A program made the translations under genes and the position numbers. A stretch of 35,879 nucleotides of DNA from contig JAEWDF010000113.1 in NCBI GenBank assembly GCA_023390245.1, positions 1 to 35,879 on the forward strand, written 5' to 3'. The DNA is from Pseudomonadota bacterium. Lineage in GTDB: Bacteria > Pseudomonadota > Alphaproteobacteria > Caulobacterales > Caulobacteraceae. Positions 6,657 to 15,435 of this stretch are shown here, piece after piece. The notes under the pieces are model-generated. The model saw nothing but the letters and a program-made list of their open reading frames with translations. It searched no databases and was not told the DNA's origin. Position 1 is the stretch's first letter. Every line of letters starts with the position of its first letter.

Positions 6657-7832
6657 ATGACTGAGGTCGTCATCGTCTCCGCCGCCCGCACGCCCGTCGG
6701 CGCCTTCCTGGGCGGGCTGTCGTCGCTTCCGGCCTCCAAGCTGGGCGAGATCGCCATCCGGGCGGCGCTGGAGCGCGCCGGCGTCGCGGGCGACGAGGTC
6801 GACGAGGTGATCCTGGGCCATGTGCTTCAGGCCGCCGCCGGCCAGGGCCCCGCGCGCCAGGCCGCCGTCGGCGCCGGCGTCCGCCGGGAGGCTCCGGCCT
6901 GGAGCCTGAACCAGATCTGCGGCTCGGGCCTGCGCGCCGTGGCGATCGCGGCCCAGCAGATCGCCCTGGGCGACGCCCGGATCGTGGTCGCCGGCGGTCA
7001 GGAGAGCATGAGTCAGGCGCCGCACGCGCAGGTCCTGCGCAACGGCTGCAAGATGGGCGACGTCGCCCTGATCGACACCATGATCAAGGACGGCCTGTGG
7101 GACGCCTTCAACGGCTATCACATGGGCCAGACGGCCGAGAACATCGCGGCGAAATGGTCGATCGCCCGCGAGGCCCAGGACGATTTCGCCCTGGCCAGCC
7201 AGCACAAGGCCGAGGCCGCCCAGAAGGCCGGCAAGTTCGACGCGGAGATCATTCCGGTCGTCATCCCCGGCCGGAAGGGCGACACGGTCGTCGACAAGGA
7301 CGAATACATCCGCCACGGCGCGACGCTGGAGGCGATGCAAAAGCTGCGTCCGGCCTTCGCCAAGGACGGCACGGTGACCGCCGCCAACGCCTCGGGCCTG
7401 AACGACGGGGCCGCCGCCCTGGTGCTGATGGGCGCGGACGAGGCGAGGGCGCGCGGGCTGGAGCCGCTGGCCCGCATCGTGTCCTCGGCCACGGCCGGCG
7501 TCGATCCGGCGGTCATGGGCACGGGGCCGATCCCGGCCTCGAGAAAGGCGCTGGAGAAGGCCGGCTGGAGCGTGGCGGACCTCGACCTTGTGGAATCCAA
7601 CGAGGCTTTCGCCGCCCAGAGCCTGTGCGTGGTCAAGGAGCTAGGCCTCGACCCGGCCAGGGTCAACGTCAACGGCGGCGCCATCGCCATCGGCCATCCC
7701 ATCGGCGCCTCGGGCGCGCGCATCCTGACGACGCTGCTGTTCGAGATGAAGCGCTCGGGCGCCGGGAAGGGCCTGGCCACGCTGTGCATCGGCGGCGGCA
7801 TGGGCGTGGCCATGTGCGTGGAGCGGTCTTAG
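6657..7832 (+). CDS. phaA: Acetyl-CoA acetyltransferase (thiolase)
   Basis: A 391-residue biosynthetic-type thiolase that joins two acetyl-CoA into acetoacetyl-CoA, the first step of PHB synthesis, and can also run in reverse. The acyl-accepting cysteine is in NQICGSGLRAV (Cys88), the catalytic histidine in GHPIGASGAR (His347) and the proton-shuttling cysteine in CIGGGMGVAMC (Cys377). This is one residue offset from the Zoogloea enzyme (89/348/378). GQESMSQAPH is also present. The length is exactly that of the family. Start chosen at ATG 6657 with AGAGAG ahead; a longer open frame to the left is antisense to other genes. phaB does not follow. The closeness of phaR supports the PHA assignment, though an atoB-like catabolic role is possible. 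Confidence 0.93.
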   Translation: MTEVVIVSAARTPVGAFLGGLSSLPASKLGEIAIRAALERAGVAGDEVDEVILGHVLQAAAGQGPARQAAVGAGVRREAPAWSLNQICGSGLRAVAIAAQQIALGDARIVVAGGQESMSQAPHAQVLRNGCKMGDVALIDTMIKDGLWDAFNGYHMGQTAENIAAKWSIAREAQDDFALASQHKAEAAQKAGKFDAEIIPVVIPGRKGDTVVDKDEYIRHGATLEAMQKLRPAFAKDGTVTAANASGLNDGAAALVLMGADEARARGLEPLARIVSSATAGVDPAVMGTGPIPASRKALEKAGWSVADLDLVESNEAFAAQSLCVVKELGLDPARVNVNGGAIAIGHPIGASGARILTTLLFEMKRSGAGKGLATLCIGGGMGVAMCVERS

Positions 7833-7908
7833 CAGTCCGAACGTACCATTATTGCGCTGACCGCTGCGAAAGGCTTAAGCTGCCGAAAAAGCAACCTGGA
7901 GTTTTCCC

Positions 7909-8316
7909 ATGATGCGGATTGGCTATTTGTTGATCGTCGGGGCCTGCTTCACCGCTGCTTGCGCTCCCGTGCAAGGATACGCCGAACCCAAGGCTGGCAA
8001 TCAGGCCTGCCTTGTGGCCTCTCAAATATTCTGGAGAAGCAACTTCACCGACGAAAAAACCCGCTACTTTCAGGTAGAACGAGGGAGAGTGTTCCGACTG
8101 GATGCGCCCAGCGGATGCTTCTCTCCCTCGCAAACAGCGGTTGCCGCCATTGAGCCCTATTTGGGCGCAAGCAACTGGATGTGTTCTGGCGAACAGGTCC
8201 GCGTAAGACTGAAGGTCGGCGAAATGCCGCAGACATGCATCGCGACACTGTCAGGACCAATCTCAGATCCTGACGAGCTTCATCGATCCGGAATGGGCCT
8301 CAATCCGACGAATTGA
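7909..8316 (+). CDS. Small exported protein, DUF6491-like
   Basis: A 135-residue protein with an N-terminal export signal (MMRIGYLLIVGACFTAACAP). Cleavage may occur after an AYA-like site or, less typically, at a lipoprotein cysteine, since TAAC is a poor lipobox. The mature part has ACLVASQIFW, RYFQVERGRVFRLDAPSGC and SNWMCSGEQVRVRL followed by a further cysteine, a spacing that resembles my recollection of DUF6491 periplasmic proteins. Paired cysteines suggest disulfides. Start at 7909 with GGAG eight bases ahead; a second ATG follows at once. Base composition is visibly less GC-rich than its neighbours (codons such as TTG, AAA, ATA, TCA), hinting at different ancestry. Function unknown. 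Confidence 0.75.
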   Translation: MMRIGYLLIVGACFTAACAPVQGYAEPKAGNQACLVASQIFWRSNFTDEKTRYFQVERGRVFRLDAPSGCFSPSQTAVAAIEPYLGASNWMCSGEQVRVRLKVGEMPQTCIATLSGPISDPDELHRSGMGLNPTN

Positions 8317-8320
8317 CGCT

Positions 8321-8339
8321 AGGGCGCAGACCGCGCCCT
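8321..8339. terminator. Hairpin between converging genes
   Basis: AGGGCGC-AGACC-GCGCCCT forms a perfect 7-bp stem with a 5-base loop, between the stops of the two converging genes. It has no T-run on either strand, so it may act as a transcript-end stabiliser or a weak bidirectional terminator. The last stem base is the first base of the peptidase gene's stop codon. Confidence 0.5.
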
Positions 8340-9943
8340 CAATCCGCCGGATATTCGAACGGATCGCTCGGCGTCGGCTGGGTCGGCGTCGGCATGCGCG
8401 GCAGGGGCTCGTCGCGGTTGGCGGCGTTCAGCAGGAAGCTGGCCAGGATGATCGCCGCCTGGCGCAGGTCCTCCGGCTTCAGGTGGTCGTAGCTGTCGAC
8501 GCTGGTGTGGTGGATGCGGCTGCTATAGTCGAGCGGGTCCTGGATGAACTGGAAGCCCGGCACGCCGACCGCCTGCATGTAGACGTGGTCGGTGCCGCCC
8601 GAGGGCCGCAGCGACGCGGTCGTCGCGCCCATGCTGGCGAATGGGGCCAGCCATTCCTGGAAGATCGGCGCGGCGGCGACATTGCCTTCGGCGTTGATCC
8701 CCCGGATTCGGCCCGAGCCGTTGTCCAGGTTGAAATAGGCGACCAGGTCACGATAGCCGGCGCGCGGCTCGATCGGCCAGCGGTTGCGCCAGGTGCGGCT
8801 GTCCGGCAGGCCCTGCATCGCCGGGTCGGTCGCGGGCGCGCGGGTCGCCACGTGCCGGTCGATATAGGCCAGGGAGCCCAGCAATCCCTGCTCCTCCCCG
8901 CTCCACAGGGCGAAGCGGATGGTGCGCTTGGGCCGCACGCCCAGGGCCTTCAGGATGCGCGCGGCCTCCATGACCACGGCGCTGCCGGCGGCGTTGTCCT
9001 GCGCGCCGTCCGAGGCGGCCCAGCTGTCCAGGTGGGCGCCGGCCATGACGTATTCCGTCCCCCGCGCCGCGCCGGGGATGTCGGCCAGGATGTTGTAGGC
9101 GTTGACGTCCTCGTCGTGGAACTGGACCTCGCTCATCAGCTCCAGCGTCGGCGGGGCGTCGGTCAGGGCCAGGCGCGCCAGCCGGCGATAGTCCTCGGCC
9201 GCCAGCTCCATGCCGGCCAGCTTCGGCGTCGCGCCGACCTGATAGGTGTAGCCCGTGCCGTGCAGCAGGCCGCCGTCGCGCTGGGAGATGCGGACCCAGG
9301 CCAGGGCGCCCTCCTCGGCCAGGAAGGCGTCCATCCGGGCGGCGAAGTCGGCGCGGTCTAGGGCGCGGGCGATGGAGGCGGGCGAGTGCTGCGGCTGGAC
9401 ATAGGTGTTGCGGTCGCGCAGCTCGGCGTCGGTCCAGCGGCGGAAGGCCGGCTCGGTCGGCTCGGACCCCGTTCCCGGCGCCGAGATCATCACGATCTTG
9501 CCCGCCAGCTTGCCGCGCCACTTGTCGAAATCCTCGACCGTCGTAATCGGCGCGACGACCACGCCGCCGCTGATCACGCCGTTCGTGCCCGGGGTCCAGG
9601 CGACCGGAATGGCCTTCAGGTCCAGCGGGCGCGGCGCCGTCATGCGGGCGCTGGAGCGCACCACCGACCAGCCGCGGCCGAACTCGAACCCTTCGGCCCG
9701 CACGTTCGACAGGCCCCAGTCGCGGAACTTCTGCTGGGTCCAGGCCTCGGCCTGCCGCATCTGCGGCGAATTGGTCATCCGCCCGCCGATCCGGTCGGTC
9801 AGATAGGCGGCGGTCTGCATCACCTCGCTGTGGTTCAGCCCCTGGTCGATGACGCCGTTGACGGCGACCCGGTCCACCGACTGGGCCGCGACGGGCGTGG
9901 CCAGCAGGGCGGCGGCGGAGACGAAGGCGAGCAGACGCGACAT
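8339..9943 (-). CDS. Secreted M28-family zinc aminopeptidase
   Basis: A 534-residue exported peptidase. A signal peptide occupies residues 1-20 (cleavage VAA-QS). A PA-type insert is visible around 110-220, in which AGKIVMISAPG and ALAWVRIS are typical. The M28 catalytic domain follows, with apparent di-zinc ligands His304 (AGAHLDSW), Asp316 (SDGAQDNAAG), Glu350/Glu351 (WSGEEQGLLGS), Asp407 (YFNLDNGSG) and His479 (RIHHTSVDSYDH). Family members remove N-terminal residues from peptides in the periplasm or outside the cell. A Pro-rich tail ends the protein. The start at 9943 leads directly into the signal peptide. It lies 69 bp downstream of htpX on the same strand, suggesting joint expression. 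Substrate specificity is not predictable. Confidence 0.9.
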   Translation of the reverse strand: MSRLLAFVSAAALLATPVAAQSVDRVAVNGVIDQGLNHSEVMQTAAYLTDRIGGRMTNSPQMRQAEAWTQQKFRDWGLSNVRAEGFEFGRGWSVVRSSARMTAPRPLDLKAIPVAWTPGTNGVISGGVVVAPITTVEDFDKWRGKLAGKIVMISAPGTGSEPTEPAFRRWTDAELRDRNTYVQPQHSPASIARALDRADFAARMDAFLAEEGALAWVRISQRDGGLLHGTGYTYQVGATPKLAGMELAAEDYRRLARLALTDAPPTLELMSEVQFHDEDVNAYNILADIPGAARGTEYVMAGAHLDSWAASDGAQDNAAGSAVVMEAARILKALGVRPKRTIRFALWSGEEQGLLGSLAYIDRHVATRAPATDPAMQGLPDSRTWRNRWPIEPRAGYRDLVAYFNLDNGSGRIRGINAEGNVAAAPIFQEWLAPFASMGATTASLRPSGGTDHVYMQAVGVPGFQFIQDPLDYSSRIHHTSVDSYDHLKPEDLRQAAIILASFLLNAANRDEPLPRMPTPTQPTPSDPFEYPAD

Positions 9944-10012
9944 GAAGAACCCCCTTTTGGAATCAGTCGGTGAACATCTGAGCCGATCCGCCGAAGCGGT
10001 GCAAACCGGCGG

Positions 10013-10978
10013 TCAGCCCCAAGGCCCGGGGCGATGGCCGGGCGTGGCGGGAACGCCCGTCGCCGCCGGCCCAACCGCTGGCGAGGCCGTCACCGGCTCC
10101 GGCGCCTCGGCGCGCGGGCGCACGCCCATGCTGGTTCCCAGCTCCATCAGGGCGCGGACGCGGTTGCCGGTCGCCGGGTGGGTCGAGAACAGATTGTCCG
10201 CCCCGCGCCCCGCCAGGGGATTGATGATGAACAACTGGCCCGAGGCCGGATTGCGCTCGGCCGTCGGATTGTGGATGCGCCGGGCGTAGGCTTCGATCTT
10301 CTGAAGCGCGGCGGCCAGGGCGTGGGGATCGCCGGCGATCTCGGCGCCGACGCGGTCGGCCTCGTATTCCCGCGCGCGGCTGACGGCCATCTGCACCAGG
10401 CCGGCGGCCATCGGCGCCAGGATCATCAGCGCCAGCGTCCCGATCAGGCCGCCGGGCCGTTCCCGGTCGTTTCCGCCGAAGAACAGGGCGAAGTTGGCCA
10501 GGGCCGCGATGGCGCCGGCGATGGTCGCCGTCACCGTCATGGTCAGGGTGTCGCGGTTCTTCACATGCGCCAGCTCGTGCGCCATCACCCCGCGCACCTC
10601 CTCGCGGGTCAGCATGTCCAGAAGGCCCGTGGTAGCGCAGACGGCGGCGTTGGCCGGATTGCGGCCGGTGGCGAAGGCGTTGGGCTGGTCGTTGGGGATG
10701 ATGGCGATCCGGGGCTGGGGCAGGCCGGCGTCGGCCGCCATCCGGCGCACGTCCGCGACATAGTTGCGCACCACCGCGTTGGGGTGGCTCTCGTCCACCG
10801 GCTGGGCGCGGTACATGCGCAGGACGATCTTGTCGGCGTTCCAGTAGCTGAACAGGTTCATCCCGCCCGCGAACAGCAGGGCGATCATCATGCCGGCGGT
10901 CCCGCCGATCAGGTAGCCGACCCCCATGAACAGGGCGGTCAACGCGGCCAGCAGGATGAAGGTCTTCAGATGGTTCAT
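10013..10978 (-). CDS. htpX: Membrane zinc metalloprotease HtpX
   Basis: A 321-residue M48B protease of the inner membrane that degrades misfolded membrane proteins. Two N-terminal transmembrane helices (about 6-40) precede the cytosolic catalytic part. HELAH at 134-138 gives the two His zinc ligands and the catalytic Glu, and AREYEADRVGAEIAG supplies the third ligand. Two more hydrophobic segments (about 144-166 and 180-200) flank the site, and FSTHPATGNRV follows. The C-terminal 30 residues are Pro/Ala-rich and extend beyond the usual 290 or so residues. It is divergent from a DUF1674 gene 50 bp away, so their promoters share that short gap. Confidence 0.95.
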   Translation of the reverse strand: MNHLKTFILLAALTALFMGVGYLIGGTAGMMIALLFAGGMNLFSYWNADKIVLRMYRAQPVDESHPNAVVRNYVADVRRMAADAGLPQPRIAIIPNDQPNAFATGRNPANAAVCATTGLLDMLTREEVRGVMAHELAHVKNRDTLTMTVTATIAGAIAALANFALFFGGNDRERPGGLIGTLALMILAPMAAGLVQMAVSRAREYEADRVGAEIAGDPHALAAALQKIEAYARRIHNPTAERNPASGQLFIINPLAGRGADNLFSTHPATGNRVRALMELGTSMGVRPRAEAPEPVTASPAVGPAATGVPATPGHRPGPWG

Positions 10979-11028
10979 CGCATCGCCTATTTGAGGCCGG
11001 AAGGCCCAGCCCTCAAGGGAGCCGCCCT

Positions 11029-11286
11029 GTGACCGAACATCCCACCCCGGACGACGCCCTCGAGGCGGACCCGACGGAAAACGCGCGTGTTTTCAACGCC
11101 GACGTGCCCCACGCCACGCCGGAGCGACCCTTGAGCGAGGCGGCGCGACGCGCCCTGCTGGAAGCGGCGGATCGTCGCGCGGCGGAGACGGCGGCCGCCC
11201 GGACGGTAGAGCATGGCGGCCGCCCCGGCCCCGAACCCACCCGCTACGGCGACTGGGAGAGGAAGGGTCTCGCGGTCGACTTCTGA
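11029..11286 (+). CDS. DUF1674 protein, succinate dehydrogenase assembly factor 4 family
   Basis: An 85-residue protein whose C-terminus carries the DUF1674/SDHAF4 signature: EHGGRPGPEPTRYGDWERKGLAVDF, ending in the conserved Asp-Phe. The eukaryotic homologue binds flavinylated SdhA and aids its assembly into complex II; the same role is inferred here. The N-terminal half is charged and probably disordered, with an Ala/Arg-rich helix around 36-58. It uses a GTG start at 11029, supported by GGGAG about eight bases ahead. No sdh genes lie in the window. Confidence 0.88.
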   Translation: MTEHPTPDDALEADPTENARVFNADVPHATPERPLSEAARRALLEAADRRAAETAAARTVEHGGRPGPEPTRYGDWERKGLAVDF

Positions 11287-11434
11287 GTCGCGATGGCGGC
11301 GCGGTGCGGCCAGGCGCGGCTCCTCGCGCGGGGTCAGGTCGGCCGCGTCCTTGCCGAACAGTGGCGCGCCGCCGCCTGGTCGAGGCGGACTCGTGTGTGC
11401 ATTTGCCTCCGACCGTTCCCGGTTCGCAAGCCGC

Positions 11435-12400
11435 CTAGAGAATGGCGACGCCCGCGCGGCCGTCCTCGTCGGCCCAGGCGACCTTGTCCGCGTCAGGGCT
11501 CATCGCCAAGGCGACGATCGGCGGGCCCCGCTCGGCCTTGACGAAGTTCAGGCCCTGGCCCGCCGGATGGGCGACCCAGACGCGCCCGTCCGTCAGGCCG
11601 GCCGCGACCAAGCCATGTCGCGTCGCCGCGGCGACCTGGTTGACCAGGCTGCCCTCGTCATAACCGATCTCGGTCGCCTCGCGCCCCATCGGCCCGTTCG
11701 AGCCGACGAAGGGCCACAGCACCACGCCCTGCGCACCCGAGGTCGCCATCAGCTGGCCGCCGGCCAGGAAGGCGATCGACCGGATCTTGCCCGGATAGCC
11801 GCCCATGCGCAGGTCCTTGGCGTCCTTCAGCCGCCAGCCGTGCAGCTGATTGTCCTGCATGGTGGTCAGGACGAAGGCGCCGTCGGGCGAGACGGCGACG
11901 CCGGTGTGCGACCCGGCCCATTTCAGCAGGGTCGGCTGCTGCTTCTCGATGCGCGCATACCACAGCGCCGCGCCGCCGTAGGTGGAGGCGGCGATGCGCC
12001 GTCCCTTGGGCTCGAAGGCCACGCCCGAGACGGTGCGCTCGTGCTGGAAGTCGCGACGGAAGCCGACATCGTTCGGATCGATCACCGACAGGGTGCGGCC
12101 GTGCGAGAAGGCGACCAGCCCCGACGCCGCCGAGGCGTCGATGGCGTCGACCCACTGGCCGCGCGTGGAGGCCAGGACCATCGGGTCCTCGCCGCGTCGG
12201 CTCCAGACCACCTTGCCGTCGTCGCCGCCGGTGACGACGCCGTCGCCGCTCGGATGGACGGCTGCGCACAGCACCGCCCCGTCGTGCGCTTCGACCCGCG
12301 TGCGGTCGTCAAAACGGACCGAGCCGTCGCCCAGGGCGAAGGCGGCGCCCGAGGCGTCGAACAGGGCGGCGGTGATCTGGGCGTCGAATTCGAACGTCAT
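11435..12400 (-). CDS. WD40-repeat-like beta-propeller protein
   Basis: A 321-residue protein made of degenerate WD40-type blades. Repeating pieces include VEAHDGAVLCAAVHPSGDGVVTGGDDGKVVW, VSGVAFEPKGRRIAASTYGGAALW, HTGVAVSPDGAFVLTTMQDNQLHGW, IRSIAFLAGGQLMATSGAQGVVLW and IVALAMSPDADKVAWADEDG, about seven blades in all. No signal peptide or membrane span is seen, so it is probably a cytosolic scaffold; WD40 propellers bind other proteins. No partner is evident from the neighbours. It ends at 11435, converging on the DUF1674 gene across 148 bp in which I see no further gene. Confidence 0.82.
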   Translation of the reverse strand: MTFEFDAQITAALFDASGAAFALGDGSVRFDDRTRVEAHDGAVLCAAVHPSGDGVVTGGDDGKVVWSRRGEDPMVLASTRGQWVDAIDASAASGLVAFSHGRTLSVIDPNDVGFRRDFQHERTVSGVAFEPKGRRIAASTYGGAALWYARIEKQQPTLLKWAGSHTGVAVSPDGAFVLTTMQDNQLHGWRLKDAKDLRMGGYPGKIRSIAFLAGGQLMATSGAQGVVLWPFVGSNGPMGREATEIGYDEGSLVNQVAAATRHGLVAAGLTDGRVWVAHPAGQGLNFVKAERGPPIVALAMSPDADKVAWADEDGRAGVAIL

Positions 12401-12444
12401 GGCGGCCTTATCGGCGCCCCGCCGCCGGGACGCAAGCGGATGCG

Positions 12445-12472
12445 AAAAGGGCCGGGGATATGACCCGGCCCT
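12445..12472 (-). terminator. Intrinsic terminator after the M16 peptidase gene
   Basis: On the minus strand AGGGCCGGG, a 7-base loop and CCCGGCCCT form a perfect 9-bp stem followed by TTTT (fwd AAAA at 12445-12448). It lies 24 bp past the M16 peptidase stop and before the WD40 gene start, so it separates the two transcripts. Confidence 0.85.
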
Positions 12473-12496
12473 CTCGTCTCATCGTTTATCCGCCGC

Positions 12497-15337
12497 CTAT
12501 TCGGCGTCGGCCTCGCGCACTTCCACCGGTAGGCCCAGCTGGTCCAGCTGCGGCTTGACCACGGCGGCGTCGCCGACCACCACCCAGACGAACCGCGACG
12601 GGTCGATCGCGGCCTTGGCCGCCGCGTCCAGTTCGGCGGCCGTCAGGGCGCGGGTGCGGCTGGCGATCGTTTCCTGATAGTCGTCGGGACGGTTCAGCAG
12701 GGCGTTGGACCGCAACGCGCCCAGGACCGCGGCCGAGGTCTCGTAGCTGCCCGCCAGCTGCCGGGTGTTGCCATTGACGGTCCGCTCCAGCTCCACGGGC
12801 GTGACGCCCTTGCCGCCGGACAGGAAGTCGTTGAACTGGGCGTTCAGGGCCGCGATCGCCGGCCCGGTCTGGTTGGCCTGGACGGGCGCGGTCACCAGGT
12901 AGGGCATGCGGTGTTCGAACGGGTTGAGCCGCGCGTTCACCCCATAGGACCAGCCCTTGGTCTCGCGCAGGTCCGAGTTGATGCGCGACAGGAAGTCGTT
13001 GCCCAGCACATTGTTGGCCGCGTTCAGCGTCAGGGCGTCGTCTGATCCCGACAGGCCCAGCACTTCGCCGCCCAGGATGTAGGACTGGGGCGACTGCGGC
13101 CGGTTGATCAGCACGATCTTCGGCGTCGCGGCCGGGATCGGGGCGCTGAAGTCCTTGGTTCCCTTGGCCGACGCCCGCGGAACCCAGCGGCCGAACTCGG
13201 CTTCCAGCACCGGCGTCAGCTCGGCCAGGGGCTTGTCCGAGACCACGAACAGGGTGGCGTTGTCCGGACGAAGCCAGGCGGCCTGGGCCGTCAGCAGGTC
13301 GTCGCGGCTGATGGACCGCACGCTGGCCTCGTCGCCCGACCCGGTGAAGGACCGGCCGTAGGGATAGGCCTGGCCATAGAGGATTTCCGGCAGGGCGCGC
13401 ATGGCCAGGCCGGCCGGATTGGTCTTCTCGGCGGCGATGCCCGCCAGGCGCTGGGCGCGCAGGCGTTCGATCTCCTCCGGCGCGAAGGCCGGGTTCTTGA
13501 CCACGTCGGCCAGCAGGGCGGTCGCCGGCGCCAGGTTGGCGCTGACCGTGGTCAGGCTGGCGATCGACCGGTCCATGGTCGCGCCGGTCATGATGCTGGC
13601 GCCCAGGCTTTCCTCGGCTTCGGCCAGCTGGGTGGAGTTGCGGGTTCTCGTGCCCTCGTCCAGCAGGTCCATCATCAGGCTCTGCAGGCCCACCTTGCCG
13701 GCCGTGTCGGCGGCCAGGCCTGCGTCGAACTCGAGCGTCATGCGGGTGACCGGCACGGCGTCGCGCTGGGCGTAGACCACCTCGATCCCGTTCGACAGGC
13801 GGGTGCGCTCGACGGCGGGGAAGTCCAGGTCGGAGACCTGGCCGATCTCCGGCCGGGCCATGCGCTCGACCCGTTCGATCGGCGGGGCCGGCGTGTGGTT
13901 GGCGCCCGACGGATCGCTCGCGGCCTCCTCATAGGCCTCACGTTCGCCCGGCAGGGTCACGACGGTGAAGGATGGACGGGTCAGCCACTTCTGCATCGCC
14001 GCCTGGACCTGGGCCGGGGTGACCGCGGCGTAGGCCGCCAGCTCCGTCTTGTAGTGCTCGGGATCGCCCGCATAGAGCTGGCCCTCGGCCAGGGCCACGG
14101 CCTTGCCGCCGAAGCCGCCGACCTGCTCCAGGCCCTGGATGCGCTCGGACACCGTCTGGGTCGCCACGCGGTCGACCTCGGCCTGGGTCGGGCCTTCGGC
14201 GATCAGACGGTTCAGGATCTCCAGGGTGCGCGCCTCGACCGCGGCGGCGTCCTCGCCCGGCTTCACGTCGACCTGGACATCGAAGATGCCGACCCGGTGG
14301 AAGGCGCCGTCGCTGGCGCTGACGGACACCGCCATCTGGTCGCCGCGCACGAGTTCGTTGTCCAGGCGCGAACTGGCCAGGCCGCCCAGCACCTGGGCGC
14401 CGACGGTCAGCGGCACGGTGTCGGCGTCGAGCAGGCCCGGCACGGCCCAGCTGATGTTGATGCGCGTGTTGGACACGCGGTCATGCATGGTCTCGCGCAC
14501 CGGCGCGGCCAGGGTCGGCACGGGCGCCTCGGCGGGGGTGTTCACCGGGCCGCGCGGGATCGGGCCGAAATACTTCTGCGTCAGCTCGCGCGCCTTTTCG
14601 GGCGTGATGTCGCCGGCCAGCACCAGCACCGAGTTGTTCGGGCCGTAGTTGGAGCGGAACCAGTCGCGCACCGTCTCCATCGACGCCGCGTCCAGGTCGG
14701 CCATCGAACCGATGGTCGAGTGGCGATAGGGGTGGCCTTCGGGGAAGAGGGCCTCCAGCTGGGCGTATTCGAACAGGCCGTAGGGCTGGTTGTCGCCCTG
14801 GCGCTTCTCGTTCTGGACGACGCCGCGCTGCAGATCGAGCGTCTCCTGGCTGATGGCGCCCAGCATGTAGCCCATGCGGTCGCTTTCCAGGTACAGCGCC
14901 TGCTCCATCGCCGGGGTCGGAACGGTCTCGAAATAGTTGGTGCGGTCGAACCAGGTGGTCCCGTTCATGTCCGTCGCGCCCATGTTTCGCATCGGCGTGA
15001 AATAGCTGCCCGGCGCGTTCTCCGAGCCGCCGAACATCAGGTGCTCGAACAGGTGGGCGAAGCCGGTCTTGCCGGCCGGCTCGTCCTTGGAGCCGACGTT
15101 GTACCAGACCGACAGAGCCACCACCGGGGCCTTGTGGTCCTCATGGACCAGCACGGTCAGGCCGTTGTCCAGGGTGAAGCGGGTGTAGGGAATGTCGACT
15201 TCGCGCACCAGTTCGGCGACGGGCGCGGCCTGGGCGGCGACGTCCTGCGAAACGGCGGCGGGTGCGGCGGCCATGGCCCAGACGGGCGTGGTGGGAGCCA
15301 GCAGGGCCGCGGCGGCGACCAGGGTGACGATGCGCAT
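12497..15337 (-). CDS. Exported two-domain M16 zinc peptidase
   Basis: A protein of about 946 residues with a signal peptide (Ala/Leu-rich, ending VWAMAAA) and two M16 (pitrilysin/insulinase-like) repeats. The first is the active half: the inverted zinc motif HLFEH in KTGFAHLFEHLMFGG (about residue 95 from this start), with the downstream Glu region in LQRGVVQNEKRQ. The second half (from about VERTRLSNGIEVVYAQ) lacks HxxEH and is the usual inactive partner that closes the chamber. Such periplasmic peptidases degrade short peptides. An ATG at 15349 is also in frame, but the one at 15337 has GAGG six bases ahead and is preferred. Upstream is a perfect 9-bp dyad (15406-15427). Confidence 0.92.
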   Translation of the reverse strand: MRIVTLVAAAALLAPTTPVWAMAAAPAAVSQDVAAQAAPVAELVREVDIPYTRFTLDNGLTVLVHEDHKAPVVALSVWYNVGSKDEPAGKTGFAHLFEHLMFGGSENAPGSYFTPMRNMGATDMNGTTWFDRTNYFETVPTPAMEQALYLESDRMGYMLGAISQETLDLQRGVVQNEKRQGDNQPYGLFEYAQLEALFPEGHPYRHSTIGSMADLDAASMETVRDWFRSNYGPNNSVLVLAGDITPEKARELTQKYFGPIPRGPVNTPAEAPVPTLAAPVRETMHDRVSNTRINISWAVPGLLDADTVPLTVGAQVLGGLASSRLDNELVRGDQMAVSVSASDGAFHRVGIFDVQVDVKPGEDAAAVEARTLEILNRLIAEGPTQAEVDRVATQTVSERIQGLEQVGGFGGKAVALAEGQLYAGDPEHYKTELAAYAAVTPAQVQAAMQKWLTRPSFTVVTLPGEREAYEEAASDPSGANHTPAPPIERVERMARPEIGQVSDLDFPAVERTRLSNGIEVVYAQRDAVPVTRMTLEFDAGLAADTAGKVGLQSLMMDLLDEGTRTRNSTQLAEAEESLGASIMTGATMDRSIASLTTVSANLAPATALLADVVKNPAFAPEEIERLRAQRLAGIAAEKTNPAGLAMRALPEILYGQAYPYGRSFTGSGDEASVRSISRDDLLTAQAAWLRPDNATLFVVSDKPLAELTPVLEAEFGRWVPRASAKGTKDFSAPIPAATPKIVLINRPQSPQSYILGGEVLGLSGSDDALTLNAANNVLGNDFLSRINSDLRETKGWSYGVNARLNPFEHRMPYLVTAPVQANQTGPAIAALNAQFNDFLSGGKGVTPVELERTVNGNTRQLAGSYETSAAVLGALRSNALLNRPDDYQETIASRTRALTAAELDAAAKAAIDPSRFVWVVVGDAAVVKPQLDQLGLPVEVREADAE

Positions 15338-15405
15338 GAAGAGCCTCATGTTCGTGGATGCGCGACCTTAGCCGTCGCCAGCACGCGCGCAACGCCGGGA
15401 CTTGG

Positions 15406-15427
15406 AACATGAACAAAGGTTCATGTT
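15406..15427. promoter_or_regulatory. Perfect 9-bp inverted repeat upstream of the M16 peptidase gene
   Basis: AACATGAAC, a four-base spacer AAAG, and GTTCATGTT form a perfect dyad between the HIT gene's stop and the M16 gene's start, about 69 bp before the chosen M16 start. It is AT-richer than its surroundings. As RNA it would form a hairpin without a T-run. As DNA it looks like a site for a dimeric repressor or activator of the peptidase gene. No matching regulator is in the window. Confidence 0.5.
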
Positions 15428-15435
15428 GGCGAAGG

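Noticed and set aside
11287..11434. Possible small RNA (SRP-like) in the gap after the DUF1674 gene
   Set aside because: GGGTCAGGTC resembles a piece of the signal recognition particle RNA, but the essential GGAAGG/AGCAGCC part is missing. No tRNA-like fold was seen either.
15406..15427. LexA (SOS) box at the 9-bp dyad
   Set aside because: Alphaproteobacterial LexA sites are direct repeats GTTC-N7-GTTC. The GTTC/GAAC elements here do not have that spacing.
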